A DNA stretch of 64,000 nt, taken from contig OY782765.1 of the NCBI GenBank assembly GCA_963678275.1, forward strand, positions 5,952,001-6,016,000, given 5' to 3'. The notes beneath the pieces are model-generated. The model made no database searches. It saw nothing but the letters and a program-made list of their open reading frames with translations, and was not told the origin of the DNA. This document shows positions 18,769 through 27,005 of this stretch, piece after piece. Positions within the stretch are counted from its first letter, which is position 1. Each line of letters starts with the position of its first letter. A program made the translations under genes and the position numbers. This DNA is from G963677445 sp963678275 (GTDB lineage Bacteria > Bacteroidota > Ignavibacteria > Ignavibacteriales > Melioribacteraceae).

Positions 18769-20075
18769 GAGTGATTAAAGATAATACCGTTGAGTATGAA
18801 AGATTTCATAACTCGTTAAAATATATTTCGAGGATTCAGCATCCCGCTGATGAAGTAAAAATACTTTCTCCTGAGGGGAAAAAACGAAGCGGAGAAGAGG
18901 AGGACAGGTTTACATACTTCTTCAAGTATATATATCTTCTTCAGAACAGAATGAATGATGCTGTAAGCCTTAGTGAAATTTCTGACGCGCTTCTCGACGC
19001 TGTCAGAAGAATTATTTCGGCCAAGGAAGCTGAATTTTTCCTCTTTGATGAGCATAAACTCAATCTGAATTCGGTTTTTAATAAAGAAAACAAAAACACA
19101 AGTGAGTTCATCAATAATATTCATAAAGAGGAAATACTCGACTGGATATTTGAAACCGGCAAACCGACAATTATCCCCGATATTGAATCATATACCGCGA
19201 GTGGTTCCAAATTAAATTACCTTATAATTCCCATATTCGAAAAAGGTGAAAGGCTCGGGGCGCTTTCAATACTGACTTCACTTTCAACAATATCGGAAAC
19301 AGCCACCGAGATGAATGTTCTTCCGGTTATTATCGGTATGGTTCTTCCCAAAGTAAGATATATTCTTAAAAGTGAAGAGCTGAAAAACGCCTATTATGAT
19401 CTTCAGTCTTATCAGAGCAAACTTTCCAACGATTATAAACTATCGGCTGTTGGTGAAATGACAATGGGTATTGCCGATAATATTCTCTCTCCGCTGCAGA
19501 TTATTTTAAGCAACGCCGATATGATTAGGGAAAAGGTTGATAACGGAGATGCCGAACAACTGGATTCCATAAAAAGCCAAGTGAAGAAAATTGAACAGTT
19601 GGTTAATAGACTCATCAAATTTTCTAACATCAACAAGGTCAATAAAAAGGTTGAACCCTGCAATATAAATGAGCTGATTGAAAACTATCATCAAATAACT
19701 CTTTCAGCTTTCAAGAGCAATAACTATGAAGTAATCCATGACCTCTCGGAAAATCTTCCGCCGGTGATAACACACCCGGATCAGATAAATCAACTGCTTT
19801 CCAATGTAGTTTCAGTGCTAAAATCGGCAAAAAGCAGCTCCGGAGGCATTTTAATCCAGACCAAATTTATAAAAGATAACATCATTGTTCGTTTTATCAG
19901 CACTGATTACATCAAAGGCATAGCCAATGATTCCGATACATCTCAAAAATCGGTCATGAGAATAATTGAAAATCTTATGAAAAAACATGAAGGCAAAGCT
20001 GAATTCGAATCGACCGAATCGCATGGCACGACAATTGCACTCTCATTTCCACTTAAAAGAAAAATAAGAAAGTAA
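18765..20075 (+). CDS. GAF / histidine-kinase-like protein without catalytic residues
   Basis: A 436-residue protein with a GAF-like domain (about 60-195) and a kinase-like C-terminus. The H-box position reads AVGEMTMGIADNILSPL: where active kinases have A-H-E-x-x-N-P-L, Asp occupies the phospho-acceptor site (about residue 238). The ATPase-like part keeps only a weak N-box (LLSNVVSVLKSA) and a final SHGTTIALSFPL. No DxGxG G1 box is seen. It is therefore probably a pseudokinase or scaffold. The TTG start overlaps the upstream stop; GTG 18771 is an alternative. Confidence 0.8.
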   Translation: MRVIKDNTVEYERFHNSLKYISRIQHPADEVKILSPEGKKRSGEEEDRFTYFFKYIYLLQNRMNDAVSLSEISDALLDAVRRIISAKEAEFFLFDEHKLNLNSVFNKENKNTSEFINNIHKEEILDWIFETGKPTIIPDIESYTASGSKLNYLIIPIFEKGERLGALSILTSLSTISETATEMNVLPVIIGMVLPKVRYILKSEELKNAYYDLQSYQSKLSNDYKLSAVGEMTMGIADNILSPLQIILSNADMIREKVDNGDAEQLDSIKSQVKKIEQLVNRLIKFSNINKVNKKVEPCNINELIENYHQITLSAFKSNNYEVIHDLSENLPPVITHPDQINQLLSNVVSVLKSAKSSSGGILIQTKFIKDNIIVRFISTDYIKGIANDSDTSQKSVMRIIENLMKKHEGKAEFESTESHGTTIALSFPLKRKIRK

Positions 20076-20081
20076 GATAAA

Positions 20082-20645
20082 ATGAGAAGAGTAATAATAA
20101 TAATGGTTTTGGTTTTTTTCTGCTCGGTCAGTTTCGGGCAGAACGCCGCTGCGGAGAATAAAGCCGGAAAAACAGCCGGAAACTCTGAAGCGCCCGCGCA
20201 GGATAATGTATCAGGTGACAATGGCAGTTTTGACTCTCTTTTTGGCGAGGAGAAGGTTGAAAACAAACCAACCCTGATTGCGTCGACAGAAGGAGGAGCC
20301 GCCTGGAAGTATTATCTGATGGGAGGAGCGGCCGCTTTTTCAATGTTGTTTGTGGGAGTTCGCAGAGCAGCAAAGAAAAAACAGTCGGAGAAAGTAAACG
20401 AACTGAAACGCAATATCAGGATGATGCGTGAAGAGAAAGTTATTATGCTTGATGATACCGAAAGAAAGATGGTAAGGGAATCGCTTAGTAATCCTTCCAG
20501 AAAACTTGTTCAGGATGAAAGGTTTATTACCTCGGCGGCTAAAAAATTTAATATATCCAAAGGAGAAATTGAACTGGCTGCAAGAGTAAGATCGGCCAAA
20601 GAAAGGCTTGAATATTTAAGAAGTGAAACTATGGCGGGAGCCTGA
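20082..20645 (+). CDS. Secreted/membrane protein of unknown function in motility locus
   Basis: A 187-residue protein with a signal peptide (residues 1-20, ending VSFGQ), an Ala/Asn-rich spacer, one membrane helix (about 70-88, YYLMGGAAAFSMLFVGV) and a basic, helical cytoplasmic tail (KKKQSEKVNELKRNIRMMRE) with possible coiled coil. I do not recognise the family. It lies 6 bp after the pseudokinase gene and directly before another unknown gene, upstream of flgF. Confidence 0.7.
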   Translation: MRRVIIIMVLVFFCSVSFGQNAAAENKAGKTAGNSEAPAQDNVSGDNGSFDSLFGEEKVENKPTLIASTEGGAAWKYYLMGGAAAFSMLFVGVRRAAKKKQSEKVNELKRNIRMMREEKVIMLDDTERKMVRESLSNPSRKLVQDERFITSAAKKFNISKGEIELAARVRSAKERLEYLRSETMAGA

Positions 20646-20652
20646 TAAACGA

Positions 20653-21705
20653 ATGTACGAAGCCAAAAGAAATATTACTGCTGAATTAAAAAAGTCCGGT
20701 TTATCCGGATTTGGCCGTATGAAGAAGAATGAAGAGCTTTCCAAAATAGAAGTGCTGGAAAAATTCGGTTCTGTTTATAAGGTTATAATCGACGGCCGTG
20801 TATTTCAGTCAAGGTTGCCGCTGAACGCTGTTAAAGGAGAGGTTATTCTTGGCAGGCTTTTGAGTTCCGAACCGCCGGTAATAAAGATCAATAATCTTTA
20901 TAATTCTTCAGCGGGCGTAAATATAGCTGTTTATGCTGCCGGAATTCTTGGTATGGAAAAATCGGTTTCAGCCCGGAAAGTTATTTCCATACTTCTGAAA
21001 AAGAACCTTCCCCTGGTGAAAAGCAGGATTGAGTTTTATGCTGAATTATTTGAGAAGATGAATATTTATGATGAAGATGTTATAGATCAGTTTACAGCCA
21101 TTACCGGCGGATTAAAAGACCCTCGTCAGCACTCGGAATATTTTAGTTATCTGATGATTACCGACGATACACTTTTTGGCGAAATCAGAAATGAAGTTTC
21201 AAAACATCCTGAAAATTGTCACCTGTTAAATCTGGTTGATGATCTTGGAAAACCGGGCGCGAATGATTTGCTTGAATCGGCTGACCTGGATAACAGATGC
21301 GAAGCTGATATATTCGGCGGTGAAACCCATTCGAAAATTGAGAAATTACTGGCCGTTTATCTTATCCAGAATAAATATTATTCTTTTTCAAACATTTTCA
21401 GAAAAATGATGGTTGAAAAAACAGGTCGGATTCTCCTTGTTACTCTTAAAAGAAAAATCAAAAATGATCTTGAAAATAAAATTGAAATAATTGCCGAATT
21501 GTATTCGGAAACCGGAAAAGAAATTCTTTATGAAGGCACAATCACCGGAGAGACTTTCAGCTATTCGACAGACGTTGTTTACGATGGTGAGAGCGCCGCT
21601 GAATTCAATTCAGAATTTACAGGAAAATTTTCATATGTACTCAGGGGATTGAGAAGCCCGGTACAGAGCAGAAAAACAATGGAGAGCCTTAATGTACTCG
21701 CATAA
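20653..21705 (+). CDS. Unknown flagellar-locus protein, possible FliK-like N-terminus
   Basis: A 350-residue soluble protein. A segment near residues 22-60 (VLEKFGSVYKVIIDGRVFQS, then LPLNAVKGEVILGRLL) resembles the beta-barrel-like N-terminal region of some FliK-type proteins, but the C-terminal Flg_hook motif is absent. The similarity is only suggestive. ATG 20653 is preferred; a GTG at 20623 would extend it into the upstream gene. It overlaps the next small gene by 14 bp. Confidence 0.6.
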   Translation: MYEAKRNITAELKKSGLSGFGRMKKNEELSKIEVLEKFGSVYKVIIDGRVFQSRLPLNAVKGEVILGRLLSSEPPVIKINNLYNSSAGVNIAVYAAGILGMEKSVSARKVISILLKKNLPLVKSRIEFYAELFEKMNIYDEDVIDQFTAITGGLKDPRQHSEYFSYLMITDDTLFGEIRNEVSKHPENCHLLNLVDDLGKPGANDLLESADLDNRCEADIFGGETHSKIEKLLAVYLIQNKYYSFSNIFRKMMVEKTGRILLVTLKRKIKNDLENKIEIIAELYSETGKEILYEGTITGETFSYSTDVVYDGESAAEFNSEFTGKFSYVLRGLRSPVQSRKTMESLNVLA

Positions 21706-21892
21706 TTCAAATCAGGAAAATACCGGCAGCCGGAATTTATTATCGGCTGTGCTGAATGGGCGTTTACCAGAAAGCGTTGATCTGCCGGAAAAACCGGTAA
21801 ACCAGGTTTCTTCAAAATATTTTTTTATGTCAATGGAACTTGGTTCACGGCTTCTTGAACAAAGTAATTCCCCAGGGAGAAAAGAGAAATGA
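21692..21892 (+). CDS. Small protein directly upstream of flgF
   Basis: A 66-residue Ser/Asn-rich protein with a short central helix (KYFFMSMELGSRLLEQ). It overlaps the upstream gene by 14 bp and the flgF start by 4 bp (ATGA); without it the locus would have an unusual 183-bp gap. No family is recognised. It is not convincingly FlgM: the basic C-terminal helix pattern is missing. Confidence 0.5.
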   Translation: MYSHNSNQENTGSRNLLSAVLNGRLPESVDLPEKPVNQVSSKYFFMSMELGSRLLEQSNSPGRKEK

Positions 21893-22596
21893 TAAAAGGT
21901 ATTTATCAGTCATCGCAGAAGCTTAATGCTAATATGAAAAATATGAGCATTATCGCAAATAATCTTGCTAATATCAATACTACAGGATTTAAACGGAAGA
22001 TTCCTTTTTCCGAGATTCTTGAAAGCCGGATGGCCTCTGAAAGTAAAAAAGTTACTGATTTTCAGCAGGGAGAACTTAACGCGACAGCAAATCCTTTCGA
22101 TCTCGCTATCCGGGGTGACGCTTTTTTTGTGGTGGAAACCGAAGAAGGATACAGGTTTACGAAAAATGGTCATTTCAAGCTTACAGATGAAGGTTATCTT
22201 GTTACACAGAATAATGAGCATGTTGTAGGCAAAGGTGGTGAAATTAACCTGAAAAACGCGATCTTAAGCCAGGACAGCAATATCACTATAAACCGCAAAG
22301 GTGAAATCAAGGTTGGCAACGTGCTGGTGGACAGGCTTCAGATAGCAAAGTTTGAGGACAAACAGGATCTGAAAAATGTCGGCGATTCCAATTTTGAAGT
22401 TAAAGAAGATGAATATGACCAGGCAAACGCGCAGGACTTTGAAGTTTACCAGGGTTACCTCGAAGGCTCGAACGTAAACGCGCTGACCGAAATGGAATCG
22501 ATGATCCAGATAAGCAAAGATTATGAATCGGCGCACAGAATGGTAAACTACCTTGATCAGTCCCTTGCAAAAGCAAATGAAATTGGAAACGTATAA
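21889..22596 (+). CDS. flgF: Flagellar basal-body rod protein FlgF
   Basis: A 235-residue axial protein. The N-terminus has MSIIANNLANINTTGFKRK and the C-terminus LEGSNVNALTEMESMIQISK, the FlgE/F/G family ends. Its short length and its place before flgG indicate FlgF, the proximal rod component. A purine-rich AGGGAGAAAAGAG box precedes the ATG. Confidence 0.9.
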   Translation: MIKGIYQSSQKLNANMKNMSIIANNLANINTTGFKRKIPFSEILESRMASESKKVTDFQQGELNATANPFDLAIRGDAFFVVETEEGYRFTKNGHFKLTDEGYLVTQNNEHVVGKGGEINLKNAILSQDSNITINRKGEIKVGNVLVDRLQIAKFEDKQDLKNVGDSNFEVKEDEYDQANAQDFEVYQGYLEGSNVNALTEMESMIQISKDYESAHRMVNYLDQSLAKANEIGNV

Positions 22597-22609
22597 CGGG
22601 AGATAAAAA

Positions 22610-23407
22610 ATGCCAAACAGAGCACTAAAAACAGCATCTTCGGGAATGCAGGCCCAGCAGCTCAATATCCAGTTAATCGCGAATAACATCGCGAATATAA
22701 ATACAACAGGATTTAAGAAAAACAAGGCCGAATTTCAGGACCTCATGTATCAGGAGGTTACTATTATTCCCACTTCTTCTTCTACTCCCGGGATTGAGGA
22801 TTCATCGACAACCAAAATTGTTGTCGGTAATGGTGTAAAACCTTCATCAACCCACAAAATATTCAAGCAGGGTGATATGATAGAAACCAACAACAGGTTC
22901 GACCTTGCTATTCAGGGTGAAGGATTTTTTCAGGTCAGAAAGGGTGACGGCACCTACGCTTATACCAGGGATGGTTCATTCAAGGTAAACGCGGACGGAC
23001 AGCTTGTAACTTCGAGCGGCTACTTTCTGGAACCGGAAATAAGTATTAATGAGACCACGGTAGGTATTATCGTTAACCGTGACGGAACAGTCGAAGCGCA
23101 GGAATCGGATGGCAGCACACAGGTGATAGATTCTGTACAGCTTGTGAAATTTATGAACCCTGCCGGACTGACCGCGATTGGAGATAACCTCTATAAAGAA
23201 TCGAAGGTTTCGGGCAATCCGCTTATCGGAACACCCGGTTCGGAAGGATTCGGAGAAATTCACCAGGGTTATCTCGAAACTTCGAATGTTGAGATTGTCG
23301 AGGAAATGATTTCGATGATTTCGGCGCAGCGGGCTTATGAAATAAATTCCAAAACGGTTAAAACCGTTGAGGAAATGATGTCAATGGCAAATAATCTGAA
23401 GAGGTAG
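22610..23407 (+). CDS. flgG: Flagellar distal rod protein FlgG
   Basis: A 265-residue protein of typical FlgG length, with ALKTASSGMQAQQLNIQLIA and NNIANINTTGFKKNKAEFQD at the N-terminus. It ends in YLETSNVEIVEEMISMISAQ and a closing helix. FlgG forms the distal rod inside the L and P rings. It follows flgF by 13 bp. Confidence 0.96.
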   Translation: MPNRALKTASSGMQAQQLNIQLIANNIANINTTGFKKNKAEFQDLMYQEVTIIPTSSSTPGIEDSSTTKIVVGNGVKPSSTHKIFKQGDMIETNNRFDLAIQGEGFFQVRKGDGTYAYTRDGSFKVNADGQLVTSSGYFLEPEISINETTVGIIVNRDGTVEAQESDGSTQVIDSVQLVKFMNPAGLTAIGDNLYKESKVSGNPLIGTPGSEGFGEIHQGYLETSNVEIVEEMISMISAQRAYEINSKTVKTVEEMMSMANNLKR

Positions 23408-23416
23408 AAAATAACA

Positions 23417-24064
23417 ATGCTGGTTTTACTTTCTGTCATATTAACATTTTTTCAGTCGGAGGCTTCACTCAATGATCGGATAAAATCCTACCTTGATGAA
23501 AAGCTCGCGGAACATGAAAGGTATGATTTTGAAGTTACCAGGCTTCCCTCCAATTATTTGAAAATTGAAATTCAGGATTTTCTTGATCCTGAGATAAAAG
23601 GCAGTTTATGTTATGTGCCGGTAAAAATTCAGAAAACAAAAACAAGAAGCAGAACATCCTTCATAACGGTCAGGCTCCATATCTATGATTATGTATATGT
23701 GGCAAATGCCGATATAGATAGAAAAGATGATCTTAACTATCTGATGTTCGATAAAAAACTTATGGAAGTTTCCGACTATGCCGGAAATTTTGTCGCCCAG
23801 GGTGAAGACCTTCAGAAATTCAGAGCCCGAAGGATGATAAGAAGCGGCGCGGTTTTGCTGAACTATGACATTGAAAAAATTCCTGATATTCTGGCCGGGG
23901 ATAAAATTACGGCGCTTTCAAATGTCGGGAATGTAGTTGTTTCTGTGGAAGCTTACGCGAGAGAAGATGGCGCGGAAGGTGAAATAATCAAAGTCCGGAC
24001 AGTGGATAACAAGATATTTCAGGCGCGTGTAATTGATAACAAGAATGTAATTATAATAGAGTAG
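23417..24064 (+). CDS. flgA: P-ring assembly chaperone FlgA
   Basis: A 215-residue periplasmic protein with a short hydrophobic N-terminus and an SAF-type C-terminal region (VAQGEDLQKFRARRMIRSGA, then ILAGDKITALSNVGNVVVSV). FlgA assists FlgI polymerisation into the P ring. It lies between flgG and flgH, 9 bp and 4 bp from them. The N-terminal half is divergent; family and context agree. Confidence 0.88.
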   Translation: MLVLLSVILTFFQSEASLNDRIKSYLDEKLAEHERYDFEVTRLPSNYLKIEIQDFLDPEIKGSLCYVPVKIQKTKTRSRTSFITVRLHIYDYVYVANADIDRKDDLNYLMFDKKLMEVSDYAGNFVAQGEDLQKFRARRMIRSGAVLLNYDIEKIPDILAGDKITALSNVGNVVVSVEAYAREDGAEGEIIKVRTVDNKIFQARVIDNKNVIIIE

Positions 24065-24068
24065 AGTT

Positions 24069-24635
24069 ATGAAAAAGCTAATACTTTTATTTTTGATCGG
24101 AGGCGCTCTTTGCGCGCAGGATATGAGGCAAAACGCGTTTAGTTCTCTTTTTTCCGATCAGAAAGCATTCAGGATAGGAGATGCTATAACTATTGAAGTT
24201 GTTGAATCGTCCCAGGCCTCAAATAATGCGCAGACATCGGGTGGAAGATCGAGTGATATAGGATTTTCGGGCAGCGGGATGCTTGATAACACCGCTTTGC
24301 CGAGCGCCGATCTCGGGTTAAACAGCGCGAATGAATTCCAGGGATCGGGAGCTACCAAAACAACAGGAATGATCAGAACTAAAATAAGCGCGACTATAGA
24401 TTCTGTTCTTACGAATGGAAACCTCTATATAAGGGGAAGCAGAAAAATATCGATAAACGGGGAAGAACAGCTTATACATCTCAGCGGAATAGTGAGGATA
24501 TCAGATATCCGCGCCGATAACTCGGTTCTTTCCTATAATATTTCGGAAGCGGAGATTGTGCTCGAAGGAAACGGACTGATCGATAACTATCAGCATCCGG
24601 GATGGTTAACAAAACTTTTTCACTGGTTATTCTAG
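24069..24635 (+). CDS. flgH: Flagellar L-ring protein FlgH
   Basis: A 188-residue protein with the FlgH pattern: FSDQKAFRIGDAITIEVVES near the start, later NGNLYIRGSRKISINGEEQ and a closing LSGIVRISDIRADNSVLSYN region. It forms the outer-membrane L ring. Unlike enteric FlgH, it has no canonical lipobox: the signal ends GGALCAQD, with Gly at -3 and Leu at -1 of the only Cys. It may be processed by signal peptidase I or use a relaxed lipobox. Confidence 0.93.
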   Translation: MKKLILLFLIGGALCAQDMRQNAFSSLFSDQKAFRIGDAITIEVVESSQASNNAQTSGGRSSDIGFSGSGMLDNTALPSADLGLNSANEFQGSGATKTTGMIRTKISATIDSVLTNGNLYIRGSRKISINGEEQLIHLSGIVRISDIRADNSVLSYNISEAEIVLEGNGLIDNYQHPGWLTKLFHWLF

Positions 24636-24643
24636 GTGTAGAT

Positions 24644-25735
24644 ATGAAACGGATCATTTATATATCAATCATATTTTATCTTTCCGCGCTGATGCTTAAC
24701 GCGCAGCGTATAAAGGATATAGCATATCTGAGTGACGCCGGTTCGGAACAGGTAATAGGCTATGGCCTGGTAGTCGGTCTTTCAGGAAGCGGCGACAGCC
24801 ACAGGTCATCTTTCACAATTCAGTCGGTCACCAGTATGCTGAAAAGATTCGGCATCACAGTTTCACAGACAGACCTGAAGACAAAAAATGTCGCTGCTGT
24901 AATGGTGACAGCCACATTGGATAATTACCTGAAGACAGGCGCCAAGTTTGATATAAATGTAGCGTCACTCGGCGACGCGCGAAGCCTTCAGGGCGGAACA
25001 TTACTTATGACTCCTCTTTCAGGAATCACAGGTGAAGTTTATGCCATGGCCCAGGGACCCGTTTCGGTAGGCGGTTATGACATAAACACCTCCTCGGGCG
25101 GGCGTGTGAGCAAAAACCATTCACTGGCCGGAAGAGTGCCGCTGGGTGGTATATTGCAAAAAGCTCTGCCGACCAATATCCGCACCGACGATATCAGTGT
25201 TATTCTTAAAAGCCCCGATATAACAACAGCGGATAATGTGGCAAGCGCGGTAAACACACTCTTTGGTCCGGGAACGGCTATTGCCGCGGACGCAGCGGAA
25301 ATAAAGATTACAATTCCGGCAGCGCGAAAAGATCAGAGGATAGCGTTTCTTTCCGAGCTGGAATCAATAACAGTTGAAACAGATGAAATAGCCAAAGTTG
25401 TTCTGAATGAAAGAACAGGAACAGTCGTTTCAGGTCATAATGTGAGAATTAAACCAGTCACAATTTCTCACGGGAGTTTGAATATACAGGTTCGTTCAAT
25501 GCCGCTGATAAGTCAGCCCGGAGCATTTTCGGGAGGATCGACACAGTTTTTTAATAACCTGATACCTTACGCAAAACAGGATACGGCAAAAGCTGTGGCA
25601 ATCCAGGGAGCGTCGAATATTCAGGAAGTGGCGGCAGCATTAAATTCACTTAAGGTTTCACCGCGGGATATAATAGCGATATTTCAGGCGCTGAAAGAAG
25701 CGGGAGCTCTTGTAGCAGAACTGGTGATAATATAA
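24644..25735 (+). CDS. flgI: Flagellar P-ring protein FlgI
   Basis: A 363-residue secreted protein with a signal peptide (about 1-20, ending LMLNAQ) followed by RIKDIAYLSDAGSEQVIGYG, the standard FlgI start of the mature part. It also has QGGTLLMTPLSGITGEVYAM and ends LKEAGALVAELVII. It polymerises in the periplasm as the P ring. I chose ATG 24644, which has an AGGTGTA box and a proper signal peptide; the longer frame from 24602 lies within flgH. It overlaps flgJ by one base. Confidence 0.96.
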   Translation: MKRIIYISIIFYLSALMLNAQRIKDIAYLSDAGSEQVIGYGLVVGLSGSGDSHRSSFTIQSVTSMLKRFGITVSQTDLKTKNVAAVMVTATLDNYLKTGAKFDINVASLGDARSLQGGTLLMTPLSGITGEVYAMAQGPVSVGGYDINTSSGGRVSKNHSLAGRVPLGGILQKALPTNIRTDDISVILKSPDITTADNVASAVNTLFGPGTAIAADAAEIKITIPAARKDQRIAFLSELESITVETDEIAKVVLNERTGTVVSGHNVRIKPVTISHGSLNIQVRSMPLISQPGAFSGGSTQFFNNLIPYAKQDTAKAVAIQGASNIQEVAAALNSLKVSPRDIIAIFQALKEAGALVAELVII

Positions 25736-26547
25736 TGGAAGAGTTAAATTTAAAAATATCGGACCCCTCGAGGCATATCAGCAAGGCAAAAGTTTTCGGA
25801 TCGAGATATTCAGGAGCCGAAAAAGGGAAAATTGCCGAAGCGTCAAAAGGTTTCGAAAGCCTGCTTACATCAATGATGTTAAAAAGCATGACTGAAGGAA
25901 CCGGCGGGCTGATGGGTAATGCCGGTCCGGGAAGTGATTATTTTAATTCACTTTTCGAGTTCAAACTGGCCGATCATATTTCAGGACGCAGCGGTATGGG
26001 AGTCGCCGGCGCTATCTTTGAAAAGATAACCGGACAGAGGCTTGAGGATTATCAGAAGGAAATGAACGCCGCAAAGTCTGTTCAGCCAATTAAAAGCAGC
26101 AAAACAGATTTACCTTCAGATGAAAAAGCGATTAAACCAAGCGGAAGCACACTTGGAAGAATAGAAAAATTTGAACCGATAATAGAAGAAGCCGCCGAAA
26201 GATATGGCATCGACAAAAACCTGATTAAATCGGTGATCTTTACCGAATCAGCCGCAAACCCCAAAGCTATTTCAAAAGCGAATGCCAAGGGATTGATGCA
26301 GCTAATCGATTCAACCGCCTCAGATATGGGTGTTAATAATGTCTGGGATCCGCGGGAAAATATTCATGGCGGAACAAGATACCTGGCCGAAATGCTGAAA
26401 AAATATAACGGTGATAAGAAACTGGCCCTTTCGGCATATAACGCCGGTCCCGGCAATGTAGATAAATACAACGGTATTCCCCCTTTTAAAGAAACACAAA
26501 ATTATGTAACACGAGTCCTTGGATATCTGAATTTCCTGGAAAGTTAA
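25735..26547 (+). CDS. flgJ: Rod-binding protein FlgJ fused to an SLT lytic transglycosylase
   Basis: A 270-residue two-domain protein. Residues about 35-105 are the FlgJ rod-binding domain (KGFESLLTSMMLKSMTEGTG). Residues about 143-265 form a lysozyme-like SLT domain with catalytic Glu in VIFTESAANPKAIS, the GLMQL motif and LSAYNAGPGNVDKY. It caps the rod and opens the peptidoglycan. Enteric FlgJ carries a GH73-type muramidase instead, so here a different enzyme fold does the same job. Confidence 0.93.
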   Translation: MEELNLKISDPSRHISKAKVFGSRYSGAEKGKIAEASKGFESLLTSMMLKSMTEGTGGLMGNAGPGSDYFNSLFEFKLADHISGRSGMGVAGAIFEKITGQRLEDYQKEMNAAKSVQPIKSSKTDLPSDEKAIKPSGSTLGRIEKFEPIIEEAAERYGIDKNLIKSVIFTESAANPKAISKANAKGLMQLIDSTASDMGVNNVWDPRENIHGGTRYLAEMLKKYNGDKKLALSAYNAGPGNVDKYNGIPPFKETQNYVTRVLGYLNFLES

Positions 26548-26548
26548 A

Positions 26549-27004
26549 ATGCCTGAAAAAGAATTAATTAAAATATTAACCGAACTAAGTTCCAAGCTCA
26601 ATGAATATCAGGAGCTGGTTGCCGCTAAGCAGAAAGCGCTGGTGGAAAATGATTATCAGAATCTTGAGTCCATTACCCACAGTGAAGAAAAGATTCTGAT
26701 GGCAATAGAGCAGACCGGAAGAAAACGTGTTGATTACATGATGAAACTTTCGGAAAAATATAATCTTCCCAAAAATATTCTTAAGCTTTCCGATTTGCTT
26801 GAACAGGCGGAAGGGAAGATGGATGAGGAATCATTTGGTTCTTTGAGCGCGCTCAGCGGGGAAATAAAGGAAAAACTCCATTTTATCCTCAGGACAAATG
26901 AAAAGAACAGGGGCCTTATCGAAAGCTCACGTTCATTTATCAAAGAGATAATTACCTCGGTGATTGGTATGAAAAAACGATCCTTAATAGATAAGAAGAT
27001 ATAA
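26549..27004 (+). CDS. flgN: Export chaperone FlgN
   Basis: A 151-residue, almost fully helical protein with a heptad pattern (KELIKILTELSSKLNEYQEL; VAAKQKALVENDYQNLESIT), matching the FlgN fold. FlgN keeps FlgK and FlgL export-competent, and both of these genes follow directly. The sequence is low in unique motifs, so the call leans on fold, size and context. Confidence 0.85.
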   Translation: MPEKELIKILTELSSKLNEYQELVAAKQKALVENDYQNLESITHSEEKILMAIEQTGRKRVDYMMKLSEKYNLPKNILKLSDLLEQAEGKMDEESFGSLSALSGEIKEKLHFILRTNEKNRGLIESSRSFIKEIITSVIGMKKRSLIDKKI

Positions 27005-27005
27005 A

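Noticed and set aside
21692..21892. FlgM anti-sigma factor
   Set aside because: Right size and place, but no FlgM-type C-terminal helices; kept as an unknown small protein.
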